DNA of 64,000 nucleotides, from positions 1 to 64,000 of the forward strand of contig CAXSEF010000003.1 of assembly GCA_964236535.1 (NCBI GenBank), written 5' to 3'. The stretch is from CAXSEF01 sp964236535 (GTDB lineage: Bacteria > Pseudomonadota > Alphaproteobacteria > Acetobacterales > Acetobacteraceae). Each line of letters begins with the position of its first letter. The stretch's first letter is position 1. Shown here piece by piece: positions 42,722 to 52,354 of the stretch. Under the pieces are notes generated by a model. That model was not told the origin of the DNA and did no database searches. It saw nothing but the letters and a program-made list of their open reading frames with translations. The position numbers and the translations under genes were made by a program.

Positions 42722-42899
42722 GGAAGCAAGCAGGGCCAGGATTCGCCCGGACCCGCCAAAGGCCGGGAGCATTTGGAACCCGTCCTGCAAAGGTCATTGA
42801 CGCGCCGCCAGTGCGGTGCTGAAGCCACTCTCATGTGTGGGTCTGGGGCCTCAGGCCCGAGTGGAGTCCAGAGGCAGGGCCTCTGGCCTTCCTTGGCCA
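42722..42899 (+). repeat. Multi-hairpin interspersed repeat, copy 22
   Basis: GCAAGCAGGGCCAGGATTCG, CCCGCCAAAGGCCGGGAGCA, a central stretch, TCATGTGTGGGTCTGGGGCC, TCAGGCCCGAGTGGAG, then CCAGAGGC/GCCTCTGG around AGG and CTTCCTTGGCC. Between ampG and typA, both leftward. Confidence 0.82.
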
Positions 42900-42906
42900 C
42901 GGACGT

Positions 42907-44736
42907 TCAGGCGGCCTGACTATCCGACTTCTTCTCGTTGCGCTTGCGCTCGCTGGGATCGAGGAACCGCTTGCGCAGCCGTACCGCCGTCGGCGTGACC
43001 TCGACCAGTTCGTCGTCCTCGATGTAGGCGATCGCCTGCTCGAGGCTCATGCGGCGCGGCGGGATCAGCAGCATCGCCTCGTCCTTGCCCGACGCGCGAA
43101 CGTTGGTGAGCTTCTTTTCCTTGATCGGGTTCACATCAAGGTCGCTCTCGCGCGAGTGCTCGCCGAGGATCAGGCCAACATAGACCTTGTCGCCGGGATC
43201 GACGAACAGCGTGCCGCGCTCCTGCAGGTACCACAGTGCATACTGCACGGCCTCGCCCGGCTCGGACGAGATCAGCGAGCCGTTGCGACGTCCCTCCATC
43301 GGCCCGACCCACGGAGCATAGCCGTCGAAGATGCGGTTCATGATGCCGGTGCCACGGGTGTCGGTGAGGAACTCGCCGTGGTACCCGATCAGCCCACGCG
43401 CCGGGATGCGGAAGGTCAGGCGCACCTTGCCGCCGCCCGACGGGCGCATGTCCTGCATCACGCCCTTGCGCCGGCTCATCTTCTCGACCACCACCCCGGA
43501 GTACGGCTCGTCGACGTCGATGAGCACCTCCTCCATCGGCTCCTCGCGCTCGGCGGTCGCCTCGTTCTTGCGGGTCAGCACCCGCGGACGACCGATGGTG
43601 AGCTCGAAGCCCTCGCGGCGCATGGTCTCGATCAGCACGCCAAGCTGCAGTTCGCCGCGGCCGGCGACCTCGAATGCCTCGCTCTCCTGGCTCTCGGTGA
43701 TCTTGATCGCGACATTGCCCTCGACCTCGCGGAACAGCCGGTCGCGGATCTGGCGCGAGGTCACCTTCTTGCCCTCGCGACCGCCGAGCGGGCCGTCATT
43801 GACCCGGAACGTCATCGCGAGCGTCGGTGGATCGACCGGGATGGCGTAGAGCGGCGCGGTCATCTCCGGCGCGCCGATGGTATCGGGGATCGTGGCGTCG
43901 GTGAGCCCGGCCACGGCAACGATGTCGCCGGCCTCGACCTCCTCCACCGTGACCCGGTCAAGCCCGCGGAAGCTCATCAGCTTGGTCAGCCGGCCGGTCT
44001 CCACCACGGAGCCGTCCTGGCGCATCACCTTGACCGGCATGTTCAGCCGGGCGCGGCCCTGCTCGACCCGGCCGGTCAGCACCCGGCCCAGGAAGTTGTC
44101 GTAGTCGAGGATCGAGGCGACCATGGCGAACGGCGCCTCCTTGTCCAGCCGGGTCGGAGGCACATGGCTCATCACCAGGTCGAACATCGGCGACAGGTCC
44201 TTGCGCGGACCATCCAGCGCGGTGTCGGCCCAGCCATTGCGGCCGGAGGCGTAGAGCATCGGGAAGTCGAGCTGGTCGTCGCTGGCGCCCAGTGCGGCGA
44301 ACAGGTCGAACATCTCGGTGTGCACCTCATCCGGGCGGGCATCCTGGCGGTCGACCTTGTTCACGACCACGATCGGCTTGATGCCGCGCGCGAGCGCCTT
44401 GGTCAGCACGAACTTGGTCTGCGGCAACGCGCCCTCGGCGGCGTCAACCAGCACGATCACGCCGTCGACCATGTTAAGAATACGCTCGACCTCACCGCCG
44501 AAGTCGGCGTGTCCGGGCGTGTCAACGATGTTGATCCGGCTGTCGCGCCACAGGACGCTGGTGCATTTTGCAAGAATGGTGATGCCACGCTCGCGCTCCA
44601 GGTCGTTGCGGTCCATCGCGCGTTCCTGCACCTGCTGGTGCTCCCGGAACGACCCGGACTGGCGCAGCAGCTGGTCGACGAGAGTGGTCTTGCCATGATC
44701 GACGTGCGCGATGATGGCGATGTTGCGGATGTCCAT
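42907..44736 (-). CDS. typA: Ribosome-associated GTPase TypA/BipA
   Basis: Translational GTPase of 609 residues that aids 50S assembly and stress adaptation. G1 AHVDHGKTTLVDQLL (10-24), G2 RGITI, G3 DTPGHADFGGEVER, G4 NKVDR, G5 ASGRNGW; then beta-barrel, EF-G-like domains with GRGELQLGVLIETMRREGFEL and the BipA-specific C-terminal domain (IPARGLIGYHGEFLTDTRGTG, NVRASGKDEAMLLIPPRRMSLEQAIAYIEDDELVEVTP). Start ATG 44736 matches the family N-terminus MDIRNIAIIAHVDHG. Confidence 0.97.
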   Translation of the reverse strand: MDIRNIAIIAHVDHGKTTLVDQLLRQSGSFREHQQVQERAMDRNDLERERGITILAKCTSVLWRDSRINIVDTPGHADFGGEVERILNMVDGVIVLVDAAEGALPQTKFVLTKALARGIKPIVVVNKVDRQDARPDEVHTEMFDLFAALGASDDQLDFPMLYASGRNGWADTALDGPRKDLSPMFDLVMSHVPPTRLDKEAPFAMVASILDYDNFLGRVLTGRVEQGRARLNMPVKVMRQDGSVVETGRLTKLMSFRGLDRVTVEEVEAGDIVAVAGLTDATIPDTIGAPEMTAPLYAIPVDPPTLAMTFRVNDGPLGGREGKKVTSRQIRDRLFREVEGNVAIKITESQESEAFEVAGRGELQLGVLIETMRREGFELTIGRPRVLTRKNEATAEREEPMEEVLIDVDEPYSGVVVEKMSRRKGVMQDMRPSGGGKVRLTFRIPARGLIGYHGEFLTDTRGTGIMNRIFDGYAPWVGPMEGRRNGSLISSEPGEAVQYALWYLQERGTLFVDPGDKVYVGLILGEHSRESDLDVNPIKEKKLTNVRASGKDEAMLLIPPRRMSLEQAIAYIEDDELVEVTPTAVRLRKRFLDPSERKRNEKKSDSQAA

Positions 44737-45239
44737 GCGGCTGCCTGCGTCTGGCGCCGGGAAACGGCGCGGTGTTCGGGTGGCGGCCACGCGGGCCGCT
44801 CCGGTCGGGTGACGCTTCGCCGTGAAGGTGGTCGGACACTTGCTCGTGCGTCGGGCCACGACCACCGGCGCGGCGCGTGTCGTGCTGCGGCGCACACATA
44901 GGACTACGCGGGCCCAAGTGCGAGGGAAAACCACAGCGCCACCCAGGGATTGCCGTCGGCGTCGGGTAATTGGGCGCAACCGCCACGAGCTGGTGTCGGC
45001 GGGCTGCGAACGGCACCAGTAAGCTCGCTGCGCTTCCGAGTCTGGTAAGCGCGTATCGACAGGCGCAGCCGCGATGTTGGCCTGCGCCACCGTAGCTTCG
45101 TCGTGGCGCGGGGCCGACGGTTGGTATCCGAGGACTACCGCAGCGACAATCGGTGGCCAGCACTCTCTGCTGCCGGTCCGGACAGAAGAGGAGCCGCGTC
45201 TCGACCTACCGTGCAGTCGAATACACCCGCAGTCCTGCT
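44737..45239. other. Spacer with no recognised gene (typA upstream region)
   Basis: About 500 bp with only short, unconvincing frames and no copy of the interspersed repeat, which makes it unusual here. It includes the region upstream of typA, which reads leftward away from it, and the end of the Gly-rich gene. Confidence 0.4.
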
Positions 45240-45659
45240 TCAGCGAGCCGATGCGCCGCCCGAGCCACCGATTGCCGTTCCACCCGATGCGCCGCTGCCA
45301 GAGGTGCTGCCCATGCCGCTACCTGCCCCCCCGGACGACTGGCTGCTGGTCGACATTCCCGAACCAACGCCGCCCGGGGAAACCGGATCGACCCCGCCGC
45401 TGGCTCCAGTCGGGCTTGGACCCGCACCGCTCGTCCCGACGCCACCACCCCCACCCATCCCGCCGGCAATGCCGCCCACCCCCGCCGCACTCCCCATGCC
45501 GCTTCCAGCGCCCACGGCATTGCCAGCGCCCCCTGCGCCGCCCACGGCGCCTCCGGCGCCGCCTGCGCCCGCTCCGCCGCCGGAGGCGCCGCCACCTGCC
45601 AGCGCCACGCCAGGCGCTGTCATCAACGCCAGCACGACTGCCACTGTCGAGACGCGCAT
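45240..45659 (-). CDS. Secreted Gly/Ser/Ala-rich low-complexity protein
   Basis: A 139-residue exported protein: signal peptide MRVSTVAVVLALMTAPGVALA, then almost only Gly, Ala, Ser and a few Val/Pro in GGAGGAGN and GSGMGS repeats, ending GGSGGASAR. ATG 45659 has AGGAGG 5 nt upstream, so it is well set up for translation. No domain is visible. Such sequences occur in surface or matrix proteins, but composition alone says little. Composition could also make the frame open by chance; the signal peptide and ribosome site argue against that. Confidence 0.65.
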   Translation of the reverse strand: MRVSTVAVVLALMTAPGVALAGGGASGGGAGAGGAGGAVGGAGGAGNAVGAGSGMGSAAGVGGIAGGMGGGGGVGTSGAGPSPTGASGGVDPVSPGGVGSGMSTSSQSSGGAGSGMGSTSGSGASGGTAIGGSGGASAR

Positions 45660-45837
45660 GATATCCTCCTGGGTTGTCTGTGTGCGGCCACTACACGCGA
45701 GCCGGTGGCTGGTTGCTGCCTGCTCGATCACGAAGCCCTCAACCCGCGGTGACTGCTGGTCCAGGCGGCGCGGACACCAGCTGGAAGGAACGTTGCGTCC
45801 GCGGGCGGTGCCGAGGGCGCGCCGCTCGCAGTCCGGT

Positions 45838-46818
45838 TCACAGGCCCGTGGCGGCCCGCAATCCCGTTGCCGGGCGGGCACCGTACTGAGCGATCACACT
45901 GGCCGCAGCGATGCTGCCGATTCGCCCGGCGGCTGCGAGGTCGCGCCCGGCGGCCAGCGCCGCAAGTACCCCCGCAGCGTAGGCGTCGCCGGCCCCTGTG
46001 GTGTCGAGCACCTGGACGGGCTCGGCCGCGACCTCGACCCGCTCGGTGCCGCGCAGCAGCACGCTGCCCTGCTCGCTGCGGGTCAGCGCCGCGAGCGTAA
46101 CCTCCTGCCCGGCGAGCCGGGCCGCATCGTCGAACACCTCGCAGCGATAGAGGCTGCAAATCTCCGCCTCGTTGGCAAACAGGATATCCACATGGCCGCT
46201 CACCAGGTCACGGAAGGCGTCACGGTGGCGGTCGACGCAGAACGCGTCGGACAGCGACAGTGCCACCTGCCGTCCCGCCGCGTGCGCCAGATCCGCCGCG
46301 CGACGGAACGCGGCCTGTGCCGCCGGAGGGTCGAACAGGTAGCCTTCGAGGTAGGTCACCGCGGCGTCAGCTACCAGTGCTGCATCCACGTCGGTCTCGC
46401 CAAAGGCCACGCAGGCGCCAAGAAAGGTGTTCATGGTGCGCTGCCCGTCCGGGGTAACCAGCACCAGGCAGCGCGCGGTGGGCGCCCCGTCGGCAAGCGG
46501 AGCGGTCGGGAAGTGCACGCCGCAGGCCGCGATGTCGCGCGCGAACGCCGCACCGAGCGCATCCGCCCCGACCTTGCCGAGGAAGGCCACGCGTGCGCCC
46601 AGCACGGCAGCGACGGCACAGCTGTTGGCCACTGACCCGCCGCTGATCTGTCTGCCCTGCGAGAGTACCGCGGTCAGCCGGGTTGCGGCATCAGCGTCGA
46701 TCAACGTCATCGCCCCAGGGCGCATATCGTGGCGCGACAGCATGTCGGGTTCCACCGCGGCCACGACGTCGACGATCGCGTTGCCGATGCCGAGCAGGTC
46801 GAAGCGTGGTGCTTGCAT
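45838..46818 (-). CDS. Adenosine kinase-like PfkB-family sugar kinase
   Basis: Carbohydrate/nucleoside kinase of 326 residues. PfkB marks: FDLLGIGNAIVDVVA at the N-terminus, GGSVANSCAVAAVLGARVAFLGKVGADALG, and the ATP site/catalytic Asp278 in DTTGAGDAYAAGVLAAL. The GNAIVD-and-GGSVAN pattern is that of alphaproteobacterial adenosine kinases. These return adenosine to AMP. ATG 46818 is supported by homologous N-termini as I know them. Confidence 0.9.
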   Translation of the reverse strand: MQAPRFDLLGIGNAIVDVVAAVEPDMLSRHDMRPGAMTLIDADAATRLTAVLSQGRQISGGSVANSCAVAAVLGARVAFLGKVGADALGAAFARDIAACGVHFPTAPLADGAPTARCLVLVTPDGQRTMNTFLGACVAFGETDVDAALVADAAVTYLEGYLFDPPAAQAAFRRAADLAHAAGRQVALSLSDAFCVDRHRDAFRDLVSGHVDILFANEAEICSLYRCEVFDDAARLAGQEVTLAALTRSEQGSVLLRGTERVEVAAEPVQVLDTTGAGDAYAAGVLAALAAGRDLAAAGRIGSIAAASVIAQYGARPATGLRAATGL

Positions 46819-46956
46819 GGCGGTTTCCGATTGGCCAGCGCCGGTGGCGGGGGCACAGAGGCTGGGCTCGTAACACTGTGCCGCCGCGGCGGCAAACGCC
46901 GGCGCGGGGCATGTCCTGGCTAGAATCCGTACGTGAGCCACCCAACCGTCCCACGA

Positions 46957-47090
46957 AGTAAGGCCGGGCTTTGCCCAGATCCACCAAAGGGCGGAGCCCT
47001 TTGGAAACCCTTGTCTTAAACAAATGCAGTCCATGGGGTCGGACAATGGCTGCATCCGGAGGCTGGGCTTCTGGCCTTGCTTGCCTGACC
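46957..47090 (+). repeat. Multi-hairpin interspersed repeat, copy 23 (stem-variant)
   Basis: AGTAAGGCCGGGCTTTGCCC, AGATCCACC, then a changed hairpin CCAAAGGGC/GCCCTTTGG around GGA (46983-47003), TTGTCTTAAACAAATGC, GGCTGCATCCGGAGGCTGGG and CTTCTGGCCTTGCTTGCC. 47091-47269 holds nothing recognisable. Confidence 0.85.
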
Positions 47091-47269
47091 AATCCCGCAT
47101 CACCGCCGCTGATGCGGTGATACGCCGGCCATCTGGCCCGATTTTCCTGCCATTCGGTGCTCACGGCCGAGGGCCACGCCACTTCGATGCCCGAAAATCA
47201 CGGCAGTTGACTTGCTGCAGCGTGTTCGAGACGGGCCCCGACCAGCCTAGCATTGTCCCGGATGGTCTC

Positions 47270-47812
47270 TCAGGCGCTCGCCTTGATGACCCGCTCGATC
47301 TCGGCCTGCACCAGCCGTTCGACCAGCGCCGGCAGATTGGAGTCGAGCCACTCCTTGAGCCAAGGCCGCATCTCGTCGCGCACCATGTCCTCAAGCGTCG
47401 GCCCGCTGCGATGGATCACCGTCCCGCGCGCACTCACCAGCGTGCGGACCAGGTTGCCGACCGAAGAGGCAGTCGCTGCCTGTGTTGCGCCGTCGACCAG
47501 CAGGTCGGGGTTCAGCGCCAGGGCGGGTGCCGAGGCTACGCGGGCATGGCTCGAAACCGGTATTTCGACCGGCACCGTGGCGGCGGCAACCGACGCAGCG
47601 GCTGGTGCGGCCGCGGGCGGCGGTAACGTCATCGGCTCCGGCTCCTGCACCATCATTGCGGGGTTGAGCATAAGCACGGGCGGCTCCGGCTCCGGCTTTG
47701 CCTGCGGGGCCTCGTCCTCGCTGAGGATGCGCCGGATGGACGCGAGGATGTCGTCCATCGACGGATCCGGCTCTGACCCGGGCGCCGCGTCGGGATACGA
47801 ATGCCCGCTCAT
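47270..47812 (-). CDS. PopZ-like polar organising protein (DUF2497)
   Basis: Acidic, mostly disordered protein of 180 residues. The N-terminal helix DPSMDDILASIRRILSEDEA and C-terminal helices LEDMVRDEMRPWLKEWLDSNLPALVERLVQAEIERV are the two conserved parts of DUF2497/PopZ, joined by a Pro/Ala-rich linker. PopZ forms a polymeric hub at the cell pole and binds chromosome-partition and signalling proteins. ATG 47812 lies one base after the tolC stop, so the genes are co-transcribed. Confidence 0.9.
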   Translation of the reverse strand: MSGHSYPDAAPGSEPDPSMDDILASIRRILSEDEAPQAKPEPEPPVLMLNPAMMVQEPEPMTLPPPAAAPAAASVAAATVPVEIPVSSHARVASAPALALNPDLLVDGATQAATASSVGNLVRTLVSARGTVIHRSGPTLEDMVRDEMRPWLKEWLDSNLPALVERLVQAEIERVIKASA

Positions 47813-47813
47813 C

Positions 47814-49295
47814 TCAACGTGCCGGCTGGCTGGTGGCATAGTCGCCGGTGCCCCAGACCCGGTCACGCACAGCATTGTAGTAGGCGGTGTCGTCATACAG
47901 CGGCACGTTGAGCCCGAGGTCGCGCGCCGTGAGCCGCCCGATCGCTGAAGCTACCCCGTACGACGCGGTCACCACGCTGGAGAGGTTCTGCACCAGCGTG
48001 GTTTGCGAATTCAGCAGCGTCTGCTGGGCGTTGAGCACGTCGAGCGTGGTGCGGCTGCCGACGATCGCCTCGCGCTCGACACCCTGCAGCGCGATCTCGT
48101 TCGACTTGATCTGCGCCCGGGTGCTGTCGATCGTGGCCTTGGCCGCAACGTAGGTCTCATAGGCCTGGGTGGCCTGCTGCAGCGCCTGCCGCTTGGCATC
48201 GTCGACCGAACGCTGCGCCGCCTGGGCGGTCTGCCTGGCCTGACGCACGGCGGCGTATTCGGAGCCGCCCTGGTAGATCGGCACGGAGACGTTCAGCGTT
48301 GCCTGCGCGCCGATCTCGCGGGTCTTGAAAAACGCCTGGTTGTCGTCACGGAACGCGGTACCCTGGGCGCTCACCTGGGGCAGCAGGGCGGAGAACGCGA
48401 CGTCGACCGCGTCCTTGGCGGCGGACTGGTTGAACAGCGCCTGGATCACCGAGGGATTGTTCGAGACCGCAAGATCGAAGGTCTGCTGCTCGGTCTTGGT
48501 CGGCAGCTTGATCGGCTGCGGCTCGGTCAGATTGTCGGGCGGCAGGGTGCCGATGTAGCGAACATACGCCGCGCGCGCCGACTGGAGGGTACCCTGCGAC
48601 GTCTCGCGGGTGGCGCTGGCGCCAGCCAGCGACGACTCGGCTTGTGCCACGTCGGTCCGGGTGATCTCGCCCACGCGGAAGCGGTCGTTGGTCGCCTGCA
48701 ACTGGCGCTTGAGCACCTGCTCGTTGTTGATGTTGAGCTGCAGCAGCTCCTGGTCCTGGATCACCGTGACGTAGGCGTTGATCACGTTGGCGAACACCGT
48801 TTCCTCGGTCGACAGCAGGTTCGCCCGCTCCGCGAGCACGTTGTTCAGCGCCTGGTGCACGCCGGACACGGTGCGTCCACCGCGATAGATCGGCTGGGTC
48901 GCGCTCGCCTGCAGCGCCAACTCGTCGCGGTTGTCGCGCGTCTTGACGATGCCGCCGACAGTCTCGCCCGTCAGGCCGGAGTAGCTGCCATCGGCGTAGC
49001 CGACGCTGCCGGTGAAGGTCACCTGCGGCCGCCAGCCGGCAAGCGCGGTCGGCACGTTCTCGTCGATCGAGCGCAGGTGGGCACGTTCCTGCAGCAGGGT
49101 GGGATTGGTCGTGTAGGCCGACGCCAGCGCTTCCTGCAGCGTGTGCGGGATCTGCGGCGCAGTCTGCGCCCCCGCCGGCGCCGTCAGCAGCAGCGCAAGG
49201 CCTGCGCCCACGGCGGAGGCGAGCAGGCCATACCGATAGCCTGCCGCCATCCGGTCGCGGACAGAAATGCTCACGTCGTCGCAACCGCGCGCCAT
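47814..49295 (-). CDS. tolC: TolC-family outer-membrane efflux protein
   Basis: Outer-membrane channel-tunnel of 493 residues used by type I secretion and drug efflux. A signal peptide (LLASAVGAGLALLLTAPAGAQ) precedes two repeats of the OEP domain: TLQEALASAYTTNPTLLQERA...GWRPQVTFTG and TFDLAVSNNPSVIQALFNQSAAKDAV...LLPQVSAQG. RTTLDVLNAQQTLLNSQTTLV is the conserved late helix. ATG 49295 has AGGAG 8 nt upstream. The set isoaspartate methyltransferase-tolC-popZ is a common alphaproteobacterial order. Confidence 0.94.
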   Translation of the reverse strand: MARGCDDVSISVRDRMAAGYRYGLLASAVGAGLALLLTAPAGAQTAPQIPHTLQEALASAYTTNPTLLQERAHLRSIDENVPTALAGWRPQVTFTGSVGYADGSYSGLTGETVGGIVKTRDNRDELALQASATQPIYRGGRTVSGVHQALNNVLAERANLLSTEETVFANVINAYVTVIQDQELLQLNINNEQVLKRQLQATNDRFRVGEITRTDVAQAESSLAGASATRETSQGTLQSARAAYVRYIGTLPPDNLTEPQPIKLPTKTEQQTFDLAVSNNPSVIQALFNQSAAKDAVDVAFSALLPQVSAQGTAFRDDNQAFFKTREIGAQATLNVSVPIYQGGSEYAAVRQARQTAQAAQRSVDDAKRQALQQATQAYETYVAAKATIDSTRAQIKSNEIALQGVEREAIVGSRTTLDVLNAQQTLLNSQTTLVQNLSSVVTASYGVASAIGRLTARDLGLNVPLYDDTAYYNAVRDRVWGTGDYATSQPAR

Positions 49296-49627
49296 GGGGT
49301 CACTCCTCGAGGACGGGCCGTCAGCCCACGGGTTCTGCTGTATCGAACGCCAGCGTGGCACAACCGGTGGTGTGGCGCCACCGGGCATGGATACCCAGGG
49401 GGTGAACCACGCAAGGCTGGCGCCCGGTCCGCCTGCCGTTGCGTTGGGCGCGGGCAACCATCAAATTGCCCTCGCCACCTCCTGCCAAGCCGCCGGACGG
49501 GAGCCCTGCGAAGCCGCCCCACCCCGGAGCTTGCCAGGCCGTCCTGAGATCCGGGGCTTTGCCCACAGCGGATTCCGCCTGAGAACCGCAAGCAGGGCCT
49601 TTGGCCTTGTCATCTCCTCGGCGTGGC

Positions 49628-50323
49628 TCAGAACCGGAACGCGGGTCGCGGCATTAGGCCCGGCAGCAGCGCCGTCGCGCAGTCGAACTGCAGCTGGGCG
49701 CGCAGGCCGGCGGCGGTGCGCTCGGCGATCACCGCGCGGGTCAGTCCGTCAAACGCTGCAAGAACGGCGATGATCCGCCCCCCCGGCGCGAGCTGCGGCC
49801 CCAGCGCCGGCGGGATCGCGGCTGCGGCGCCCTCGACCACGATCAGGTCGTACGGCGCCTGGCCGGGCAAGCCCTGCGCCAGTTCGCCCTGGAACACGCG
49901 CACCCCGGCGCTTCCAGCCGCTTCTCCCGGCGCAACGCGCCGCGCGAGCGCCAGTAGCGCCTCGTCGTCGTCGAGCAGCGCCACGGCGAGCCCGCAGCGC
50001 GCGAGGATGGCGGCCAGGTAGCCAGCGCCGCCGCCGACCACCAGGGCACGCTCGCCGGAGCGCGGGCGGGCGAGCTGCAGCAGCCGCGCGGTGTTCATCG
50101 GCTGCATCAGCACCCGGCCGCGCCCCAGCGCCAAATCGGCGTCCATATAGGCGAACGGCGCCAGCGCCGCGGGCACGAACGCCTCCCGCGGCAGCGACCG
50201 CATCGCCTCGAGGATGCGTGGGTCGGTCACCTTGTTCGGCCGCACCTGGCCGTCAACCATGGTGGCGCGAGCCTGGTCGAAATCCAGCGCGGGCGCGGTG
50301 GCGGGGAAGGGCTCTGCGGTCAT
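49628..50323 (-). CDS. Protein-L-isoaspartate O-methyltransferase-like protein
   Basis: SAM-dependent methyltransferase of 231 residues resembling Pcm, which starts repair of damaged Asp/Asn. N-terminal RATMVDGQVRPNKVTDPRILEAMRSLPREAFVP and VLMQPMNTARLLQLARP are typical. The SAM loop reads VVGGGAGYLAAILA where active Pcm has a GTGSGY pattern, and PYDLIVVEGAAAAIPPAL follows. Alphaproteobacteria often carry this variant before tolC; whether it repairs isoaspartate is uncertain. It lies about 330 bp upstream of tolC across a spacer with a possible decayed repeat. Confidence 0.87.
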   Translation of the reverse strand: MTAEPFPATAPALDFDQARATMVDGQVRPNKVTDPRILEAMRSLPREAFVPAALAPFAYMDADLALGRGRVLMQPMNTARLLQLARPRSGERALVVGGGAGYLAAILARCGLAVALLDDDEALLALARRVAPGEAAGSAGVRVFQGELAQGLPGQAPYDLIVVEGAAAAIPPALGPQLAPGGRIIAVLAAFDGLTRAVIAERTAAGLRAQLQFDCATALLPGLMPRPAFRF

Positions 50324-50480
50324 CGTCGGCTCGCGTCTGGAACGCGGCGCTTATACGGGCAGCATGGTGGCGCGCAAAGACGTGCGGCGAACCAGGCACG
50401 CCCGCGAGACCCTGGCCAACGCCCGGGCCTTGACCGTGGGTCGGACGGCGAGGATATACCGCGTCAGGCGTGCCGTGGCT

Positions 50481-50554
50481 GGTCCGGTGGCAGAGTGGTG
50501 ATGCAGCGGACTGCAAATCCGCGAATGTGGGTTCGATTCCCGCCCGGACCTCCA
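50481..50554 (+). tRNA. tRNA-Cys (GCA)
   Basis: 74-nt cloverleaf with encoded CCA. Acceptor GGTCCGG pairs with CCGGACC; anticodon stem GCGGA/TCCGC encloses CTGCAAA with anticodon GCA (50513-50515); the T arm holds GGTTCGATTCC. The discriminator is U, as expected for cysteine tRNAs. Confidence 0.97.
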
Positions 50555-50571
50555 ACGCCGCGACCCCGATG

Positions 50572-50776
50572 AAGCGAAGGCTAGAACTCTGCCCCCGCTT
50601 CAAGACGGAACCTGCTGGGCCTGAGGCCCTGGATCGGTCTATGCAAGCCGTCGCGGCACCGGCCGGGGCATGGTGCCGGCGGCCCCGGTGAGCAGCTTCC
50701 AGAGCCCTCGTTCTGGCGCACCTGGGTGCACCGCGCGCAAGGTTCCGACGGCCCGCCTTGGTCGTTGGAGCGCGGG
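50572..50776 (-). repeat. Multi-hairpin interspersed repeat, copy 24 (heavily decayed)
   Basis: Only scattered matches remain: CGAAGGCTAGAACTCTGCCC, GGGCCTGAGGCCCTGG, and CGCGCAAGGTTCCGACGGCC followed by CGCCTTGGTCGTTGGAGCG, the inverted long-form module. It separates tRNA-Cys from zwf. Confidence 0.55.
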
Positions 50777-50866
50777 CGACGGGTGAGCCCGCCGTGTGTC
50801 GCTTCACTGCATCGACAGTGCGATCCGCGTTTTCCATAGTCGAGACGCACAGCACGGAGCGCTCCC

Positions 50867-52354
50867 ATGGCCGTCATCATCCCGGTCGAACCGTTCGACT
50901 GCGTCGTGTTCGGCGCCACCGGCGACCTCACGCTGCGCAAGCTGCTGCCCGCCCTCTACTACCGCTTCCGCGACGGCCAGGTGCAGCCGGGAGCGCGCAT
51001 CATTGCCGCCGCCCGCTCGAAGCTCGACAACGCGAGCTACCGGGAACGAGCGCAGGGCGCACTGCGCCACCACGTCAAGGACGCAGACCTCGACGAGGCG
51101 ACGCTCGGCCGCTTCCTGGAAATGGTGCACTACGCGCAGGTGAACGGCGCCGTCGACGAGGGCTGGCCCAACCTCATGGGCCTGCTCAAGGACTCCGACG
51201 ACCGGGTGCGGGTGTTCTATCTCGCGACTTCCCCCGAGCTGTACGGTCCCACTTGCGACAACCTCGAGTCGCACGGCTTGGTGACGAAGAAGTCGCGCGT
51301 GGTGCTGGAAAAGCCGATCGGCCACGACCTGGAATCGGCGCGCGCCATCAACGACCAGGTTGGGCGGGTGTTCCGCGAGGCGCAGATCTTCCGCATCGAC
51401 CACTACCTTGGCAAGGAAACGGTGCAGAACCTGCTGGCGCTGCGCTTCGCCAACACGATCTTCGAGCGGCTGTGGAACGCCGACGTGATCGACCACGTGC
51501 AGATCACCGTCGCCGAGACTGTGGGAGTGGAAAGCCGCGGCGACTACTACGACCGCTCCGGCGCGCTGCGCGACATGGTGCAGAACCACCTGCTGCAGCT
51601 GCTGTGCATGGTGGCGATGGAGCCGCCGACGCAACTCGACTCCGACGACGTGCGCGACGAGAAGCTGAAGGTGCTGCGCGCGCTCAAGCCGATCGCGCCG
51701 CACAGCGTCAGCCACACCACGGTGCGCGGCCAGTACGCGGCTGGCGCCTCGGGCGGGCACGGCGTGGAGAGCTACGCCCATGACCTGCGCGCCGGCGGTG
51801 GACGCGAGACAAGCGACACCGAGACCTTCGTGGCGATCAAGGTCGAGGTGAACTCGTACAGATGGGCCGGGGTGCCGTTCTATCTGCGCACCGGCAAGCG
51901 GCTGCCGGAGAAGGTCTCGGAAATCGTGGTGCAGTTCCGCAACGTGCCGTTCAGCCTGTTCCCGCGCGAGGCGGCCGAGCTCGCGCCCAACCGGCTGATC
52001 ATCCGCCTGCAGCCCGAGGAGGGCATGCGGCTCGGTATGATGACCAAGGACCCCGGGCCGGGCGGTATCAGGCTGCGCGAAGCCGAGCTGGCGATCGGCT
52101 TCGAGGAAGCGTTCTCGACACGCTTCCCCGACGCCTACGAGCGGCTACTGATGGACACGGTGCGTGGCAATCCGACGCTGTTCATGCGCCGCGACGAGGT
52201 GGAGGCGGCCTGGTCCTGGGTCGAGCCGATCCTGGCGGCCTGGCGCGACAGCCCGGAGCGTCCGCGCCCATATGCCGCCGGCAGCTGGGGGCCGACCGCT
52301 GCCATCGCGCTGATCGAGCGCGATGGCCGTACCTGGCACGAGGAACTGGCCTGA
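50867..52354 (+). CDS. zwf: Glucose-6-phosphate 1-dehydrogenase
   Basis: NADP-dependent enzyme of 495 residues opening the pentose-phosphate and Entner-Doudoroff routes. Cofactor loop VFGATGDLTLRKLLPALY (15-32), substrate site FRIDHYLGKETVQNLLALRFAN with catalytic His at about 179 and 241, and RTGKRLPEKVSEIVVQF. Length and motif order are standard. GGAG precedes ATG 50867. Overlaps the next small gene by 32 nt. Confidence 0.96.
   Translation: MAVIIPVEPFDCVVFGATGDLTLRKLLPALYYRFRDGQVQPGARIIAAARSKLDNASYRERAQGALRHHVKDADLDEATLGRFLEMVHYAQVNGAVDEGWPNLMGLLKDSDDRVRVFYLATSPELYGPTCDNLESHGLVTKKSRVVLEKPIGHDLESARAINDQVGRVFREAQIFRIDHYLGKETVQNLLALRFANTIFERLWNADVIDHVQITVAETVGVESRGDYYDRSGALRDMVQNHLLQLLCMVAMEPPTQLDSDDVRDEKLKVLRALKPIAPHSVSHTTVRGQYAAGASGGHGVESYAHDLRAGGGRETSDTETFVAIKVEVNSYRWAGVPFYLRTGKRLPEKVSEIVVQFRNVPFSLFPREAAELAPNRLIIRLQPEEGMRLGMMTKDPGPGGIRLREAELAIGFEEAFSTRFPDAYERLLMDTVRGNPTLFMRRDEVEAAWSWVEPILAAWRDSPERPRPYAAGSWGPTAAIALIERDGRTWHEELA

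Noticed and set aside
49545..49620. Further copy of the main repeat upstream of tolC
   Set aside because: CAAGCAGGGCCTTTGGCCTTG is suggestive but no second module is present.
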